Positions 7,283 to 15,847 of a DNA stretch of 64,000 nt are shown here, one piece after another (position 1 is the first letter of the stretch; the number at the start of each line of letters is the position of its first letter). The DNA lies in the NCBI RefSeq assembly GCF_013409365.1, contig NZ_JACCBA010000001.1, positions 6,138,001 through 6,202,000 on the forward strand. The letters run 5' to 3'. A model generated the notes under the pieces. It worked only from the letters and a program-made list of their open reading frames with translations. It did not search any database and had not been told where the DNA came from. Made by a program: the position numbers and the translations under genes. The stretch comes from Actinomadura luteofluorescens. GTDB lineage: Bacteria > Actinomycetota > Actinomycetes > Streptosporangiales > Streptosporangiaceae.

Positions 7283-9103
7283 GTGGGCGAGTGGAAGATC
7301 TCCGGGTTTCGCGAGGTGCGCGAACTCGGGGCGGGGGCGCAGGGACGCGTCGTTCTGGCGCGGCACGAGGAGACCGGGTTCCCGGTCGCGGTGAAGTACG
7401 TCGTCGTCGGGCCGGACCCGGCCCCGCTGGAGTCGTTGCGGCGCGAGGCCGAGATGCTGGCCCGGGTGCAGAGCCCGCACGTGGCCCGGCTCTACCAGCT
7501 GGTGGAGGGCGAGCACGGCGCCGCCCTCGTGATGGAGGCGGTCGACGGGGTCTCGCTCAAGGTGGTCCTCGCCGAGCACGGCCGGCTGGATCCGCAGGCG
7601 GCGCTGACCGTTCTGAAGGGGTCGCTGCTCGGGCTGGCGGCGGCGCACGCGGTGGGCGTCGTCCACCGGGACTACAAGCCCGCCAACGTGGTGGTGCCCG
7701 AGGACGGGCGCAGCAAGCTCATCGACTTCGGCATCGCGTCGGCCGCCGGCTCGGCGTCGCGGTCGGGCACCCCGTCCTACATGGCGCCGGAGCAGTGGGA
7801 GGCGGGCGAGGCCGGCCCGTCCGCCGACGTGTACGCGGCGACCTGCGTCTTCTACGAATGCGTCATGGGCCGGCGGCCGTTCGGCGCGGACAGCGCCGTC
7901 GGGCTGCGCGGGCAGCACCTCACCGCGGCCGTCCCGCTGGAGGACTTCTCCGTCCCGCTGCGCCCGCTGGTCGCGCGGGGACTGGCGAAGGACCCGGCGG
8001 AGCGGCACGCCGGGGCCGTGGAGTTCGTCGCCGAGCTCGAAAGCGTCGCCCGCGCGGCCTACGGGGACGACTGGGAGGGCCGCGGCATCCGCGCGCTGGC
8101 CGCCGCGGCGGCAGGCCTGTCCATGCTGTTCCCGCTCGCCGCCGCGGGGATCTCGGCGCCGGCGGGCACCGCCGCCGCGGGCGCCGCCGCCGGGACCGCG
8201 GGCGCGGGAGGCGCCGGAACGTCCGGGACCGCCGTCGCGGGCGCCGGGAACACGGCGGCGGGCTTCCTCGCCAAGGCGAGCGTGGTCAAGGCCGCGCTGG
8301 TCGTCGCGGGGGCGACCGCGGCGGGGACCGTCGGTGTGGTCACCTACGAGACGACGCGCCCGGAGGCGGCGGCAGCGCCCGCGGTCACTCTCGCCTCCCT
8401 GGACCGGACCTACCCCGACCGGGTGCTGAGGGTCCAGGGCGGCCAGTACGCGCAGGTCAAGGGGTTGAAGAACGCGACGGTCCAGACCGCGGCCAACAGG
8501 GCCCTGCGCGTCCCGCTCGACCAGGCCGTCACGTTCTACAAGGAATGGGGCAAGACCGCCGCCGCGCGCGCCGCCTGCGGTGGCGGGACGAACCTGCTCG
8601 CCATGAGCGTCGTCAAGGGCCTGACCGGCCCGGATCTGGTGTCGGTGCGCTACGTTCCGAAATTCCAGCGCAGATGCGGGAAGGGGCCCGGCTACTTCCA
8701 CCCAGGGTTCGTCGTCACCGTCGACCTGCGCACAGGCCGCGCCCTGACGGCCGACGACGTCTTCAAGCCCGCCTCGTTCGGCAAGGCCGGAATGACAAGG
8801 TTGTGGGACGCGCTTCCGGACGGAGACGACAAGCTGCAGTTGATGCGGGGTCACTCCGGCTCGGGCGGGTTCTTCAACCCTCTCGGACGCCATGCGTTCT
8901 TCCTGGATCCCCAGTCCCCCGAGTCGCCCCCCATGGCGCTGCCGTTCTTCGGGAAGAGCCGGTTCGGCCTTGTCTATGCCGGGCTGGACGGAGGCGTGTC
9001 CGAATTCGATCTGGGCCGCACGAGTGCCTACGACTTCGCCATTGCCTACGGGGAGGTGAAGGACCTGTTCAGACCCGAACTGGCGGCCCGGCTCCCTGTT
9101 TAG
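7283..9103 (+). CDS. Membrane Ser/Thr protein kinase (PknB-type) with an extracytoplasmic domain
   Basis: A 606-residue kinase. The Gly loop 'GAGAQGRV' is at 16-23, the ATP Lys is Lys38, the catalytic loop 'HRDYKPANV' is at 128-136 (a Tyr replaces the usual Leu), DFG is at 148-150, and 'MAPE' at 167-170. Residues about 270-350 are an Ala/Gly-rich hydrophobic region with one or two membrane passes. The outer 240 residues have no PASTA repeats. 'VVTVDLRTGRALTADDVFKP' and the closing 'EVKDLFRPEL' recall RsiV/DUF3298-like folds, which is a tentative resemblance. GTG start at 7283. Confidence 0.9.
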   Translation: MGEWKISGFREVRELGAGAQGRVVLARHEETGFPVAVKYVVVGPDPAPLESLRREAEMLARVQSPHVARLYQLVEGEHGAALVMEAVDGVSLKVVLAEHGRLDPQAALTVLKGSLLGLAAAHAVGVVHRDYKPANVVVPEDGRSKLIDFGIASAAGSASRSGTPSYMAPEQWEAGEAGPSADVYAATCVFYECVMGRRPFGADSAVGLRGQHLTAAVPLEDFSVPLRPLVARGLAKDPAERHAGAVEFVAELESVARAAYGDDWEGRGIRALAAAAAGLSMLFPLAAAGISAPAGTAAAGAAAGTAGAGGAGTSGTAVAGAGNTAAGFLAKASVVKAALVVAGATAAGTVGVVTYETTRPEAAAAPAVTLASLDRTYPDRVLRVQGGQYAQVKGLKNATVQTAANRALRVPLDQAVTFYKEWGKTAAARAACGGGTNLLAMSVVKGLTGPDLVSVRYVPKFQRRCGKGPGYFHPGFVVTVDLRTGRALTADDVFKPASFGKAGMTRLWDALPDGDDKLQLMRGHSGSGGFFNPLGRHAFFLDPQSPESPPMALPFFGKSRFGLVYAGLDGGVSEFDLGRTSAYDFAIAYGEVKDLFRPELAARLPV

Positions 9104-9200
9104 TGACCCATGCGGCCAGGCACGTCCTGCGGGGGCGACAACGCCGCCGACCCCGCGGTCCCGCAGGACGCAAGCCCTCGCCGCGCGAGAAGGGCCGAAC

Positions 9201-9233
9201 CGGCCCGCGCGCCCGCAGCCGGGGCGCGGGCCG
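9201..9233 (+). terminator. GC hairpin after the kinase gene
   Basis: A 9-bp perfect stem (CGGCCCGCG with CGCGGGCCG) closes a 15-base loop with further G/C pairing potential. It lies about 100 bp past the kinase stop. There is no U tract. nucS converges from the other side, and either gene could use it. Confidence 0.5.
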
Positions 9234-9330
9234 TTGCCTGGAACCCGGCCCGTTGTCGGGACGCGAGCCCTGTCGGGACTCCGCCGTCAGGACGCGAATG
9301 CCGTCAGGGCGTGGGCGGGACGGGAGGGTG

Positions 9331-10011
9331 TCAGAAGAGGGTGCCTTCGTGCTCGATGCCGCGGAGGGCGTCGTAGTCGAGGGTGACGCAGGTGATGCCG
9401 CGGTCGGTGGCGAGGACGCGGGCCTGGGGCTTGATCTCCTGGGCCGCGAAGACGCCGCGGACGGGGGCCAGGTGCGGGTCGCGGTTCAGCAGCTCCAGGT
9501 AGCGGGTGAGCTGCTCGACGCCGTCGATCTCGCCTCGGCGTTTGATCTCGATGGCGACGGTGGCGCTGGCGGCGTCGCGGCACAGGATGTCGACCGGGCC
9601 GATGGCGGTGGGGAACTCGCGGCGGATCAGGGTGTAGCCGTCGCCGAGGGTGGTGATGTGCTCGGCGAGCAGTTCCTGGAGGTGCGCTTCGACGCCGTCC
9701 TTCTGGAGGCCGGGGTCGATGCCCAGCTCGTGGCTGGTGTCGTGCAGGAGCTCCTCGATGGTGAGGATCAGCCGCTCGCCCGACTTGCCGTGCGTGACGG
9801 TCCAGCGTGCGACGGCGCCGTTCTCCTCGTAGACCTCCTCGCGCAGCGAGCAGGGCGGATTCATCCAGTTGAGGGGCTTGTAGGCGCGGTCGTCGGCGTG
9901 CACGCTCACGCTCCCGTCCGCCTTGATCAGGATCAGGCGGAGGGCCATCGGCAGATGGGCGGTGAGCTTGCCGGCGTAGTCGACGCTGCAGCGGGCGATA
10001 ACGAGACGCAC
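9331..10011 (-). CDS. nucS: Endonuclease NucS/EndoMS (non-canonical mismatch repair)
   Basis: A 226-residue mismatch-specific double-strand endonuclease that replaces MutS/MutL in Actinobacteria. The N-terminal DNA-binding domain starts '[16 protein letters not shown]'. The RecB-like nuclease core has Asp141 ('GPVDILCRD'), Glu155 and Lys157 ('[13 protein letters not shown]'). The last residues 'EHEGTLF' resemble a C-terminal clamp-binding tail, the region through which mycobacterial and archaeal NucS contact the sliding clamp. It lies 33 bp past the stop of the HEAT-repeat gene, on the same strand. The SCO5389-family neighbour matches the Streptomyces order. Confidence 0.96.
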   Translation of the reverse strand: MRLVIARCSVDYAGKLTAHLPMALRLILIKADGSVSVHADDRAYKPLNWMNPPCSLREEVYEENGAVARWTVTHGKSGERLILTIEELLHDTSHELGIDPGLQKDGVEAHLQELLAEHITTLGDGYTLIRREFPTAIGPVDILCRDAASATVAIEIKRRGEIDGVEQLTRYLELLNRDPHLAPVRGVFAAQEIKPQARVLATDRGITCVTLDYDALRGIEHEGTLF

Positions 10012-10044
10012 GGTGCATCACCTTAGTGCGACGTCCGGCCTGCT

Positions 10045-11415
10045 TCAGGCGAGACCGGCGTACCGGCGGCACTCGTCGTGGACGGTGGGCAGGCCCCAGG
10101 CGCGGAGGAGCTCCAGCAGATTGCCCCACCGCCAGCTGTCGGGCGGCAGTTCGGCGATCGTGCGGACCGTCCGCTGTTGCGCCGGAGTGAGGTCGGCGAA
10201 CCGGGGGAGCGGGACGGCCGGTGTGCCGAACGCCAGCCTCAGCGCCGCCTCGGCCATCGGGAACGACGCGTCGCCGTGCGTACGGGATAGTCCGCTAAGG
10301 ACGGCGTCGACCGCGTCGGGCGGCACCTCGTCCAGCGACACCAGGGCCAGCGCCGAGTAGAGGCGCAGATCGCCTTCCAGAAAGGCCGCATCTCCCTCGG
10401 GCGGGGACACGCTGGAGGCCGCCAGTTCGGCGATGACGGCCGCGTCGGCAGCGCCCAGACGGGCGAGCACGATAGCCGCCGCCCAACGCGGCAGCGGCTC
10501 AGCGGCGGCCAGGTGCTCTCGGCACCGAGAGAGGAACCCCCGGCCACCCGCCGGCCCAGCGACGAGGTGCTCGCGGCTGCGAGCAAGTGCCGTTGAACCG
10601 CCCGCAGGCCCAACGACGGTGAGCCGGTCACGAGTCTGAGCGTGGGGCGTTTGCTCGCCCGACGCCGCGGGGGTGGTGAGGTGGTCGCGGGATTGGGCAG
10701 GGGGCGTTTCGCCGGTCAGCAGCCCGGCGGCGATGAGGGCGTGTGCGATGACGGTCGGGTCCTGCTCGGCGTCGAGCAACGCGTCCAGTGCGGAGAGCGT
10801 GGCGGACGCCTCCTCGGGGAACCAGCCTGCCGTGTAGGCGGCGGCGGCCCGCACTCCGGCGTCGTCGTCACCGAGCAGGGTCCGCACGGTGGGCAGAACG
10901 GTGCGGACGGCGTCGTAGGCGGCGAGTTCCGCCTCGACGGAGCGCAGCGCCCACGCGAAGTCGAAGTGGTCCCGGTCGAAGGCCCTGGCGCGGCGCTCCT
11001 GCTCGTTCGCCGCCTCCGCGACCCACGCGTCCAGCCGCCGCGCTTCGGTCGCCGGGTCGGAATTCCGCAGCCGCGCCGTTTCCTCGCGCCAGGCCGTGAT
11101 GTCGACACCGGACGGCAGGTGTGCCTCGTCGTAACCGATCGCCAGGGCGGACGCCAGGTAGAGCGGCCAGGTGCGCTCGGGGGTGTCCGGGTCCGCCGCG
11201 AGGGCGACCAAGAACGGGACCGCCGCCGCGGACGCGCCGTACCGGCTTCCCTGGTGGAAGATGTTGGTGAACAGCTCGCCCACCGCCGCCTCCCGCTTTT
11301 CCTCGTCGGACGAGGAAAGGGCGCGGAGTAGGCCGGGTACGTCCTCCGCAGAGCCGTAGGCGTGGTCGAGGCCCGCCCAGTCGATACCGTCCAGCCCCGC
11401 CAGCGGTTCGCCCAT
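10045..11415 (-). CDS. HEAT-repeat protein with an internal tandem peptide array
   Basis: A 456-residue protein, alpha-helical throughout, with HEAT-like pairs ('SAAAVPFLVALAADP', 'DDDAGVRAAAAYTAGW', 'PRWAAAIVLARLGAAD'). Around residues 240-305 the helical repeats are interrupted by four copies of an R-D/E-H/R-L unit about 19 residues apart, absent from ordinary HEAT proteins. The role is probably as a protein-binding scaffold. Partner unknown. ATG at 11415. It precedes nucS on the same strand with a 33 bp gap, so the two may be co-transcribed. Confidence 0.75.
   Translation of the reverse strand: MGEPLAGLDGIDWAGLDHAYGSAEDVPGLLRALSSSDEEKREAAVGELFTNIFHQGSRYGASAAAVPFLVALAADPDTPERTWPLYLASALAIGYDEAHLPSGVDITAWREETARLRNSDPATEARRLDAWVAEAANEQERRARAFDRDHFDFAWALRSVEAELAAYDAVRTVLPTVRTLLGDDDAGVRAAAAYTAGWFPEEASATLSALDALLDAEQDPTVIAHALIAAGLLTGETPPAQSRDHLTTPAASGEQTPHAQTRDRLTVVGPAGGSTALARSREHLVAGPAGGRGFLSRCREHLAAAEPLPRWAAAIVLARLGAADAAVIAELAASSVSPPEGDAAFLEGDLRLYSALALVSLDEVPPDAVDAVLSGLSRTHGDASFPMAEAALRLAFGTPAVPLPRFADLTPAQQRTVRTIAELPPDSWRWGNLLELLRAWGLPTVHDECRRYAGLA
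10511..10700 (-). repeat. Four imperfect 54-59 bp repeats inside the HEAT-repeat gene
   Basis: On the plus strand, related units begin near 10511 (CAGGTGCTCTCGGCACCGAG), 10565 (GAGGTGCTCGCGGCTGCGAG), 10620 (GAGCCGGTCACGAGTCTGAG) and 10679 (GAGGTGGTCGCGGGATTGGG). Their spacing of 54, 55 and 59 bases keeps the reading frame. They encode the repeated Arg-Asp/Glu-His/Arg-Leu units of the protein. Confidence 0.6.
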
Positions 11416-11576
11416 ACCGCGATCATGCCACCGGTGCCGGGCCGTCCGCCCTAAGCAGGCCTAAGACCGTTGGCCGGGCGATATAGGGCGTCGTGCCCAT
11501 GTGGGGCCCAGGGCCTTAGCGAGAGTCTCTTGGATGTCGGGCCGTGCCGATCGGCCCGGACCATTCGGGAGGGGCC

Positions 11577-11768
11577 GTGTACCACCAAGAGATCATGCAG
11601 TCGCTCATGAGCGAGCGGGCCCGCGCGCTGCGCGCGGAGGCCGCGGCCGAGCGGGACGCACGACTGGTGCGCCGGGCCCGCGAGTACTGGGCCGAGCGCG
11701 CCGAGCGGTTCGCCGCCCGGCCGGCCGCGCGGCGGCGCCGCCAGCACGGCGCCGCGCCCGCGCGATGA
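11577..11768 (+). CDS. Small basic helical protein of unknown function
   Basis: A 63-residue protein from a GTG at 11577, preceded by GGGAGGGG at 11567-11574. It begins 'VYHQEIMQSLMSERARALRA' and then runs as one Arg/Ala/Glu-rich amphipathic helix ending in a strongly basic tail. Similar short proteins occur widely in Streptomyces-like genomes without known function. The final codons and stop lie in a 23-bp tandem duplication (about 11751-11793). A hairpin terminator follows within 30 bp, which supports an independent gene. Confidence 0.6.
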   Translation: MYHQEIMQSLMSERARALRAEAAAERDARLVRRAREYWAERAERFAARPAARRRRQHGAAPAR

Positions 11769-11795
11769 CCGAGGCCGCGCCCGCGCGATGACCAA

Positions 11796-11818
11796 GGCCC
11801 CGGCCGTCGGCCGGGGCC
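11796..11818 (+). terminator. Strong hairpin after the small basic-protein gene
   Basis: A perfect 10-bp stem GGCCCCGGCC/GGCCGGGGCC with a 3-base loop GTC, 28 bp past the stop. A compact GC-rich stem like this acts as a factor-independent terminator in actinobacteria even without a U tract. Confidence 0.75.
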
Positions 11819-11923
11819 CCGTTCATAGCGGAATGAAAACCTTTGTCAAGCCTGGAATTCTCCCGGGTCCGTGATTACCGTCTGCTGGTGGGTGTTCATC
11901 CTCCGTCTGTGAAAGGACCCCGC

Positions 11924-12310
11924 ATGTCTCTCGACGTGACCCCGGAACTGCTGGAGACGGCGCAGAAGGGCGAGGTCGGCGACGCGGACTTCGTCGAGTG
12001 CATCAGGACCTCCCTGCCCTACGCCTGGGATATGGTCAGCGGCCTCGTCGCCCGGCTCCAGGTGGACGGCGGAGACTTCGCCGACAACCTCACCCCGCCG
12101 CCGGACGAGAAGGCGCGCGGCCAACTCCTCCGCGTCCTCGCGAGCGACGCCATGCGCGGCGCGCTGGAACGTTACTTCGGGGTGAGACTGGCGTTCCAGA
12201 ACTGCCACCGCGTCGCGGTCTTCCCCACCGGGGACTCCTCCGCCTACCGGACGTTCGTCACGGCCCGCGAACAGATCCTCAACCAGTCCCCCGAACTCCG
12301 CGACTGCTGA
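11924..12310 (+). CDS. SCO5389-family conserved actinobacterial protein
   Basis: A 128-residue protein from the ATG at 11924, with GAAAGGA 7 bases upstream. 'DNLTPPPDEKARGQLLRVLA', 'GVRLAFQNCHRVAVFP' and the terminal 'ILNQSPELRDC' are the hallmark blocks of the SCO5389 family, found across Actinobacteria close to nucS. It is cytoplasmic with no known function. The conserved C-terminal Cys is present. The last 16 bases of the gene are part of a 41-bp direct repeat whose second copy lies downstream. Confidence 0.88.
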   Translation: MSLDVTPELLETAQKGEVGDADFVECIRTSLPYAWDMVSGLVARLQVDGGDFADNLTPPPDEKARGQLLRVLASDAMRGALERYFGVRLAFQNCHRVAVFPTGDSSAYRTFVTAREQILNQSPELRDC

Positions 12311-12427
12311 CCCGCCTTCCCCGTGCGGCGCGCCGACCCGTGCGGCGCGCCGCGCGCGTGTGTTGCGGCAGAGCGCTGGCGGCCGCACTCCGCGACTGCT
12401 GCCCCGCCTTTCCCGTGCGGCGCGCCG
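12295..12427. repeat. 41-bp direct repeat duplicating the 3' end of the SCO5389-family gene
   Basis: Copies at 12295-12335 and 12387-12427 match at 39 of 41 positions. The first covers the last codons and stop (ACTCCGCGACTGCTGA) plus 25 bases. A more degenerate third copy starts near 12473. The units share the GC core TGCGGCGCGCCG. Confidence 0.8.
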
Positions 12428-12808
12428 CGCGCTCATGTGGCGGCCCGGTCTGCTGGCGCGGTTTCGTGCCGGGCTCCGCGACCGTCGACCTGTTTTCAAC
12501 GGCGCGCCGATCGGTTCGGCGCGCCGCGCGTTCGGGTGTGTGCGGGCTGGGTCTCGGTGGGGCTCCGCTAGTGCTGACCAGCCTGCCCCGACCACCCCGG
12601 CGCGGCACCCGCCGTATCGCGATGTGGAAAGTGACCCGCCCGCCACTGTCCGGGCGCCGGCGAGCGCGGGAGCCGTCCCTTGGCGTCGGCCTTGCCGCCC
12701 TTCTGGACGATGTCCCAGAAGGGGCCGCGCGTTCAAGTGCATGACGGGCAGGCGATGGCCGACCGTCAGGTCCCGCCGATCCGCGCGGCCGGTTGTTGGG
12801 GTGTGCGG
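12311..12808. other. Intergenic region between two converging genes, repeat-filled
   Basis: 498 bp with no credible gene on either strand. The first 250 bp hold the degenerate repeat units built on GCGGCGCGCCGCGCG. These self-complementary cores could fold into hairpins that stop transcription from both sides. The rest has no recognisable structure. Confidence 0.6.
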
Positions 12809-13792
12809 TCAGGTGGCGGCGCGGATCTTGGGGAGGACTTCCTGGCCCAGGCGGGCGATGTTCTCCAGGGTGGCGGCGCGGGAGCCGGCGGCCTCCACCA
12901 GGAGGATCAGGTGTCTCATGCCGGTTCGCTCGATCGTGGCGAGGAGGGATTCGGCGCAGTCGTCCGGCGAGCCGATCGGGTGGAGGTCGCACATCCGGCG
13001 CGCGTAGGCGACGGGGTCGCGGGACGGGCGCGGGCGGTCGTCCACGGCGACGTATCCCTCCAGGCCGGGGCCGAGCCAGCGCGGCATCCCGTCCATGAGG
13101 GCGGCGACCGCCTGCTCCCGCGTGTCGGCGACCTGGGCGACATGGGTGGAGACGTGCGGCAGGGACGGGTCGCCGTGCCGGGCGACGGCGGCGGCCTTCT
13201 CGTCCGGCCCGACATGCATGCCGAGGAGCATCGGCAGGCCGCGTTCCGCCGCCAGCGCCTCGGTCGCGGCGGACGTGCAGGCGACCGTCACCGGGGGCGG
13301 GACGGGAGCCCGCGGGACGACCGGCACCTCGCGGAAGGCGAAATGCTCGCCCGACCACGCGAGACGGTCGGAACGCAGCCACGCCAAGAGGAGATCGAGG
13401 GATTCGGCGAAGCCGTGCTCGTAGCGGGGGAGGCCCGTGCCGAACACCTCCAGGTCGCGCCACGGCCCGCCGCGCCCGACACCCAGCCGGAAGCGGCCGC
13501 CTGACAGCAGGGTCAGCATCGTGGCCTGCTCGGCCAGCGCGACCGGATGCTGCGTGGACAGCACGCTCACCGCCGTCCCGACGTGGACCCGTGAGGTGGC
13601 GGCCAGCAGATGCCCGGCCAGGACGGCCGCGGACGGGACCACCCCGTACGACATGAAGTGGTGTTCGGCGAGCCACACGTCGTCGAACCCGGCACGCTCG
13701 GCGGCGACGGCGGCCTCGACGGTGCGGGACAGGGCGGCGGCGTCGTCCTGACCGGGGAAACGGGCGGCGAGGAGGAAGATTCCGAGGCGCAC
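12809..13792 (-). CDS. Luciferase-like (LLM class) F420/FMN-dependent oxidoreductase
   Basis: About 327 residues from a GTG at 13792 ('VRLGIFLLAARFPGQDDA'). An ATG at 13849 would add 19 residues and overlap the divergent gene. TIM-barrel luciferase-family blocks are clear: 'FDDVWLAEHHFMSYG', 'VHVGTAVSVLSTQHPVALAE' and 'GGRFRLGVGRGGPWRDLEVF'. The final 'IGSPDDCAESL' matches the family C-terminus. Actinobacterial members mostly use F420. The substrate is unknown. It is divergent from the dehydrogenase at 13848, with a 55 bp shared promoter region. Confidence 0.9.
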   Translation of the reverse strand: MRLGIFLLAARFPGQDDAAALSRTVEAAVAAERAGFDDVWLAEHHFMSYGVVPSAAVLAGHLLAATSRVHVGTAVSVLSTQHPVALAEQATMLTLLSGGRFRLGVGRGGPWRDLEVFGTGLPRYEHGFAESLDLLLAWLRSDRLAWSGEHFAFREVPVVPRAPVPPPVTVACTSAATEALAAERGLPMLLGMHVGPDEKAAAVARHGDPSLPHVSTHVAQVADTREQAVAALMDGMPRWLGPGLEGYVAVDDRPRPSRDPVAYARRMCDLHPIGSPDDCAESLLATIERTGMRHLILLVEAAGSRAATLENIARLGQEVLPKIRAAT

Positions 13793-13847
13793 GTCCCCCT
13801 CGTACCCGGCAGCGGCGGCGGGTGACCGCTCTGCAAGACTGCCGTCC

Positions 13848-15419
13848 ATGACTGGTGGTTCGTTCAACAGGGTCGGGGTCGTCGGACTGGGCACGATGGG
13901 CGCGGGCATCGCCGAGGTGCTGGCGCGCGGCGGCCTCGCGGTCGTCGGCATCGAGGTGAACCGGGAGGCGCTGGAGCGCGGCCGCGGCAACCTGGAGTCC
14001 TCGACCGGACGGGCCGTCAAGCGCGGCAAGCTGAGCGAGGACGCCCAGCGCGAGATCCTCGGCCGGATCACGCTGTCGACCGACTTCGCCGACCTCGGCG
14101 ACTGCGACCTCGTCATCGAGGCGGTCCCCGAGCGGCTCGACCTGAAGCGCACGGTGTTCGCCGAGCTCGACCGCGTGTGCCGGGACGACGCCGTCCTCGC
14201 CACCAACACCTCCTCCCTGTCGGTCACCAACATCGCGGCGACCACCGGCCGTCCCACCAAGATCGTCGGGGTGCACTTCTTCAACCCGGCGCCGGTCATG
14301 AAGCTCGTGGAGGTCATCGGGACCGTCCTCACCGAGCCGGAGGCCGTGGCCCGGGTCGCCGCCCTGGTCGAGGGGCTCGGCAAGACGCCGGTGACGATCG
14401 GGGACCGGGCCGGGTTCGTCGCCAACCGCCTGCTGTTCGGCTACCTGAACCAGGCCGCGACCATGCTGGAGACCGGGCATGCGACCCGCGACGACATCGA
14501 CGCCGCGATGAAGGCGGGCGCCGGCCTGCCGATGGGCCCGTTCACCCTGATGGACCTGATCGGCCTGGACACCTGCCTCGAGGTGCTGGACGCGATCTAC
14601 GCCGAGTCCCGCGACCGCCGCCACGCCGCCTCGCCGCTGCTCCGCGAACTCGTCACCGCCGGGCTCCTCGGCCGCAAGACCGGCCGCGGCTTCTACACCT
14701 ACGACAAGTCGGAGAACGCCGAGGAGGAGACGGCCCAGGCCGCGGCGCCGACCGTGGGCGTCGTCGGCGTCGGGCCGCTCGCGGACGCGGTCGCCGCGCT
14801 GTGCGACCGGGCGGGCGCACGGGTCGGCGACTCCGCCGCCAAGCTCGCCGGCTGCGACCTGATCATCGAGGCGGCGGAGGACCCCGAGGCCGCGCGGGCG
14901 CTGCTGTCCGCCGCCGTCCGGGCCGCGGCGCCCGGCACGGTCATCGCCGTCACCTCGGTGGACGGCTCCGCGATCCGGCAGGCCATGGCCACCGGGCGCC
15001 CGTCCGACGTCGTCGGGCTGCACCTTCCCGACCCGGCCGGCGCCCTGGCGGAGATGTCCGCCACGGTCGCGACCGCGCCGGACGTCGCCGACCGCGCCGA
15101 AGACCTCCTCGCGCGCCTCGGCCTCACCGTCGTGCGCTGCCGCGACCGCGCCGGGTTCATCGTGGACGCCCTGCGCCTGCCGTACCTGAACGACGCCGCC
15201 GCCATGCTCGGCGCCGGATACGCTGACGCCGACTCCATCGACGCCGCGATGAGGCTCGGCTGCGGCTACCCGACCGGCCCCATCGCCGACCTCGACCGCA
15301 TCGGGCCCGAGCGCGCCGTCACCGTCCTGCGCGCCCTGCACGCCGAGACCCGCGACCCGGCCCTCGCACCGGCCCCCCTCCTCGTGGAGCACGCGACCGC
15401 CGGAAAGCCGCTGCGTTAG
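13848..15419 (+). CDS. 3-hydroxyacyl-CoA (3-hydroxybutyryl-CoA) dehydrogenase with a degenerate second copy
   Basis: A 523-residue protein built as two head-to-tail dehydrogenase units. Unit 1 (1-290) has the NAD motif 'GLGTMGAG' at 13-20, 'LVIEAVPE', and the catalytic 'VGVHFFNPAP', and ends at 'KTGRGFYTYD'. Unit 2 (about 302-523) repeats the layout, but its NAD motif reads 'VGVGPLADA' and the catalytic Asn is Asp ('VGLHLPDPAG'). It probably oxidises 3-hydroxyacyl-CoA in fatty-acid or butyrate metabolism through unit 1 only. Similar double proteins are known near nucS in Streptomyces (SCO5385 region). Confidence 0.92.
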   Translation: MTGGSFNRVGVVGLGTMGAGIAEVLARGGLAVVGIEVNREALERGRGNLESSTGRAVKRGKLSEDAQREILGRITLSTDFADLGDCDLVIEAVPERLDLKRTVFAELDRVCRDDAVLATNTSSLSVTNIAATTGRPTKIVGVHFFNPAPVMKLVEVIGTVLTEPEAVARVAALVEGLGKTPVTIGDRAGFVANRLLFGYLNQAATMLETGHATRDDIDAAMKAGAGLPMGPFTLMDLIGLDTCLEVLDAIYAESRDRRHAASPLLRELVTAGLLGRKTGRGFYTYDKSENAEEETAQAAAPTVGVVGVGPLADAVAALCDRAGARVGDSAAKLAGCDLIIEAAEDPEAARALLSAAVRAAAPGTVIAVTSVDGSAIRQAMATGRPSDVVGLHLPDPAGALAEMSATVATAPDVADRAEDLLARLGLTVVRCRDRAGFIVDALRLPYLNDAAAMLGAGYADADSIDAAMRLGCGYPTGPIADLDRIGPERAVTVLRALHAETRDPALAPAPLLVEHATAGKPLR

Positions 15420-15477
15420 CCGCACGTCACGTCCCGGGCGGCCCGTGGGGGTGGCCGGGGGTTCCTATGCTTGAAGC

Positions 15478-15789
15478 ATGAGCCCCCGGAAGAACCGCCG
15501 TGCCGCATCTGGACGTCCCGCCCGGGGCGGAGGCGCGTCATGGGCTCAGGAGACCGAGGAGGGGCCGGACGGCGAGTGGATCGTGCGGTCGATCTCCGGG
15601 GCCGGGGCGGCCAAGCCGTACCGCTGCCCGGGATGCGACCAGGAGATCGCGCCGGGCGTCGGCCACGTCGTCGCGTGGCGGGCCGGTGACGGCGGCGACG
15701 ACCGGCGGCACTGGCACCGGCCCTGCTGGCAGGCCCGGAACCGCCGGACGCCGCGCGTCCTGCGGTCGCGCAACGCCCCGCGCTACTGA
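15478..15789 (+). CDS. Small zinc-ribbon-like conserved protein
   Basis: A 103-residue protein with a basic N-terminus ('MSPRKNRRAA'), an acidic linker, and one compact putative zinc site. Cys-Pro-Gly-Cys in 'YRCPGCDQEI' is followed about 32 residues later by His and Cys in 'HWHRPCW'. Orthologues in actinomycetes are often labelled ATP/GTP-binding protein, but no nucleotide motif is visible here. Function unknown. ATG at 15478. An alpha/beta hydrolase gene follows 58 bp downstream on the same strand. Confidence 0.75.
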   Translation: MSPRKNRRAASGRPARGGGASWAQETEEGPDGEWIVRSISGAGAAKPYRCPGCDQEIAPGVGHVVAWRAGDGGDDRRHWHRPCWQARNRRTPRVLRSRNAPRY

Positions 15790-15847
15790 CGACCGGCGTC
15801 CGGAGCGCGGCGGACGCCGCCCGGCCGAACGAGAGACGGAGAGATCG

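Noticed and set aside
9110..9330. A second gene between the kinase and nucS
   Set aside because: The short frames here are Arg/Ala/Pro-rich with no start context, and the DNA holds a terminator hairpin instead.
13793..14425. Extended frame giving a 538-residue luciferase-like protein
   Set aside because: Residues upstream of the chosen start are Ser/Arg/Pro-rich antisense of the dehydrogenase gene. The luciferase fold begins at the GTG at 13792.
12279..15425. 1048-residue minus-strand frame
   Set aside because: It is antisense to several well-supported genes, and its Arg/Gly/Asp-rich composition is that expected from the complement of GC-rich codons.
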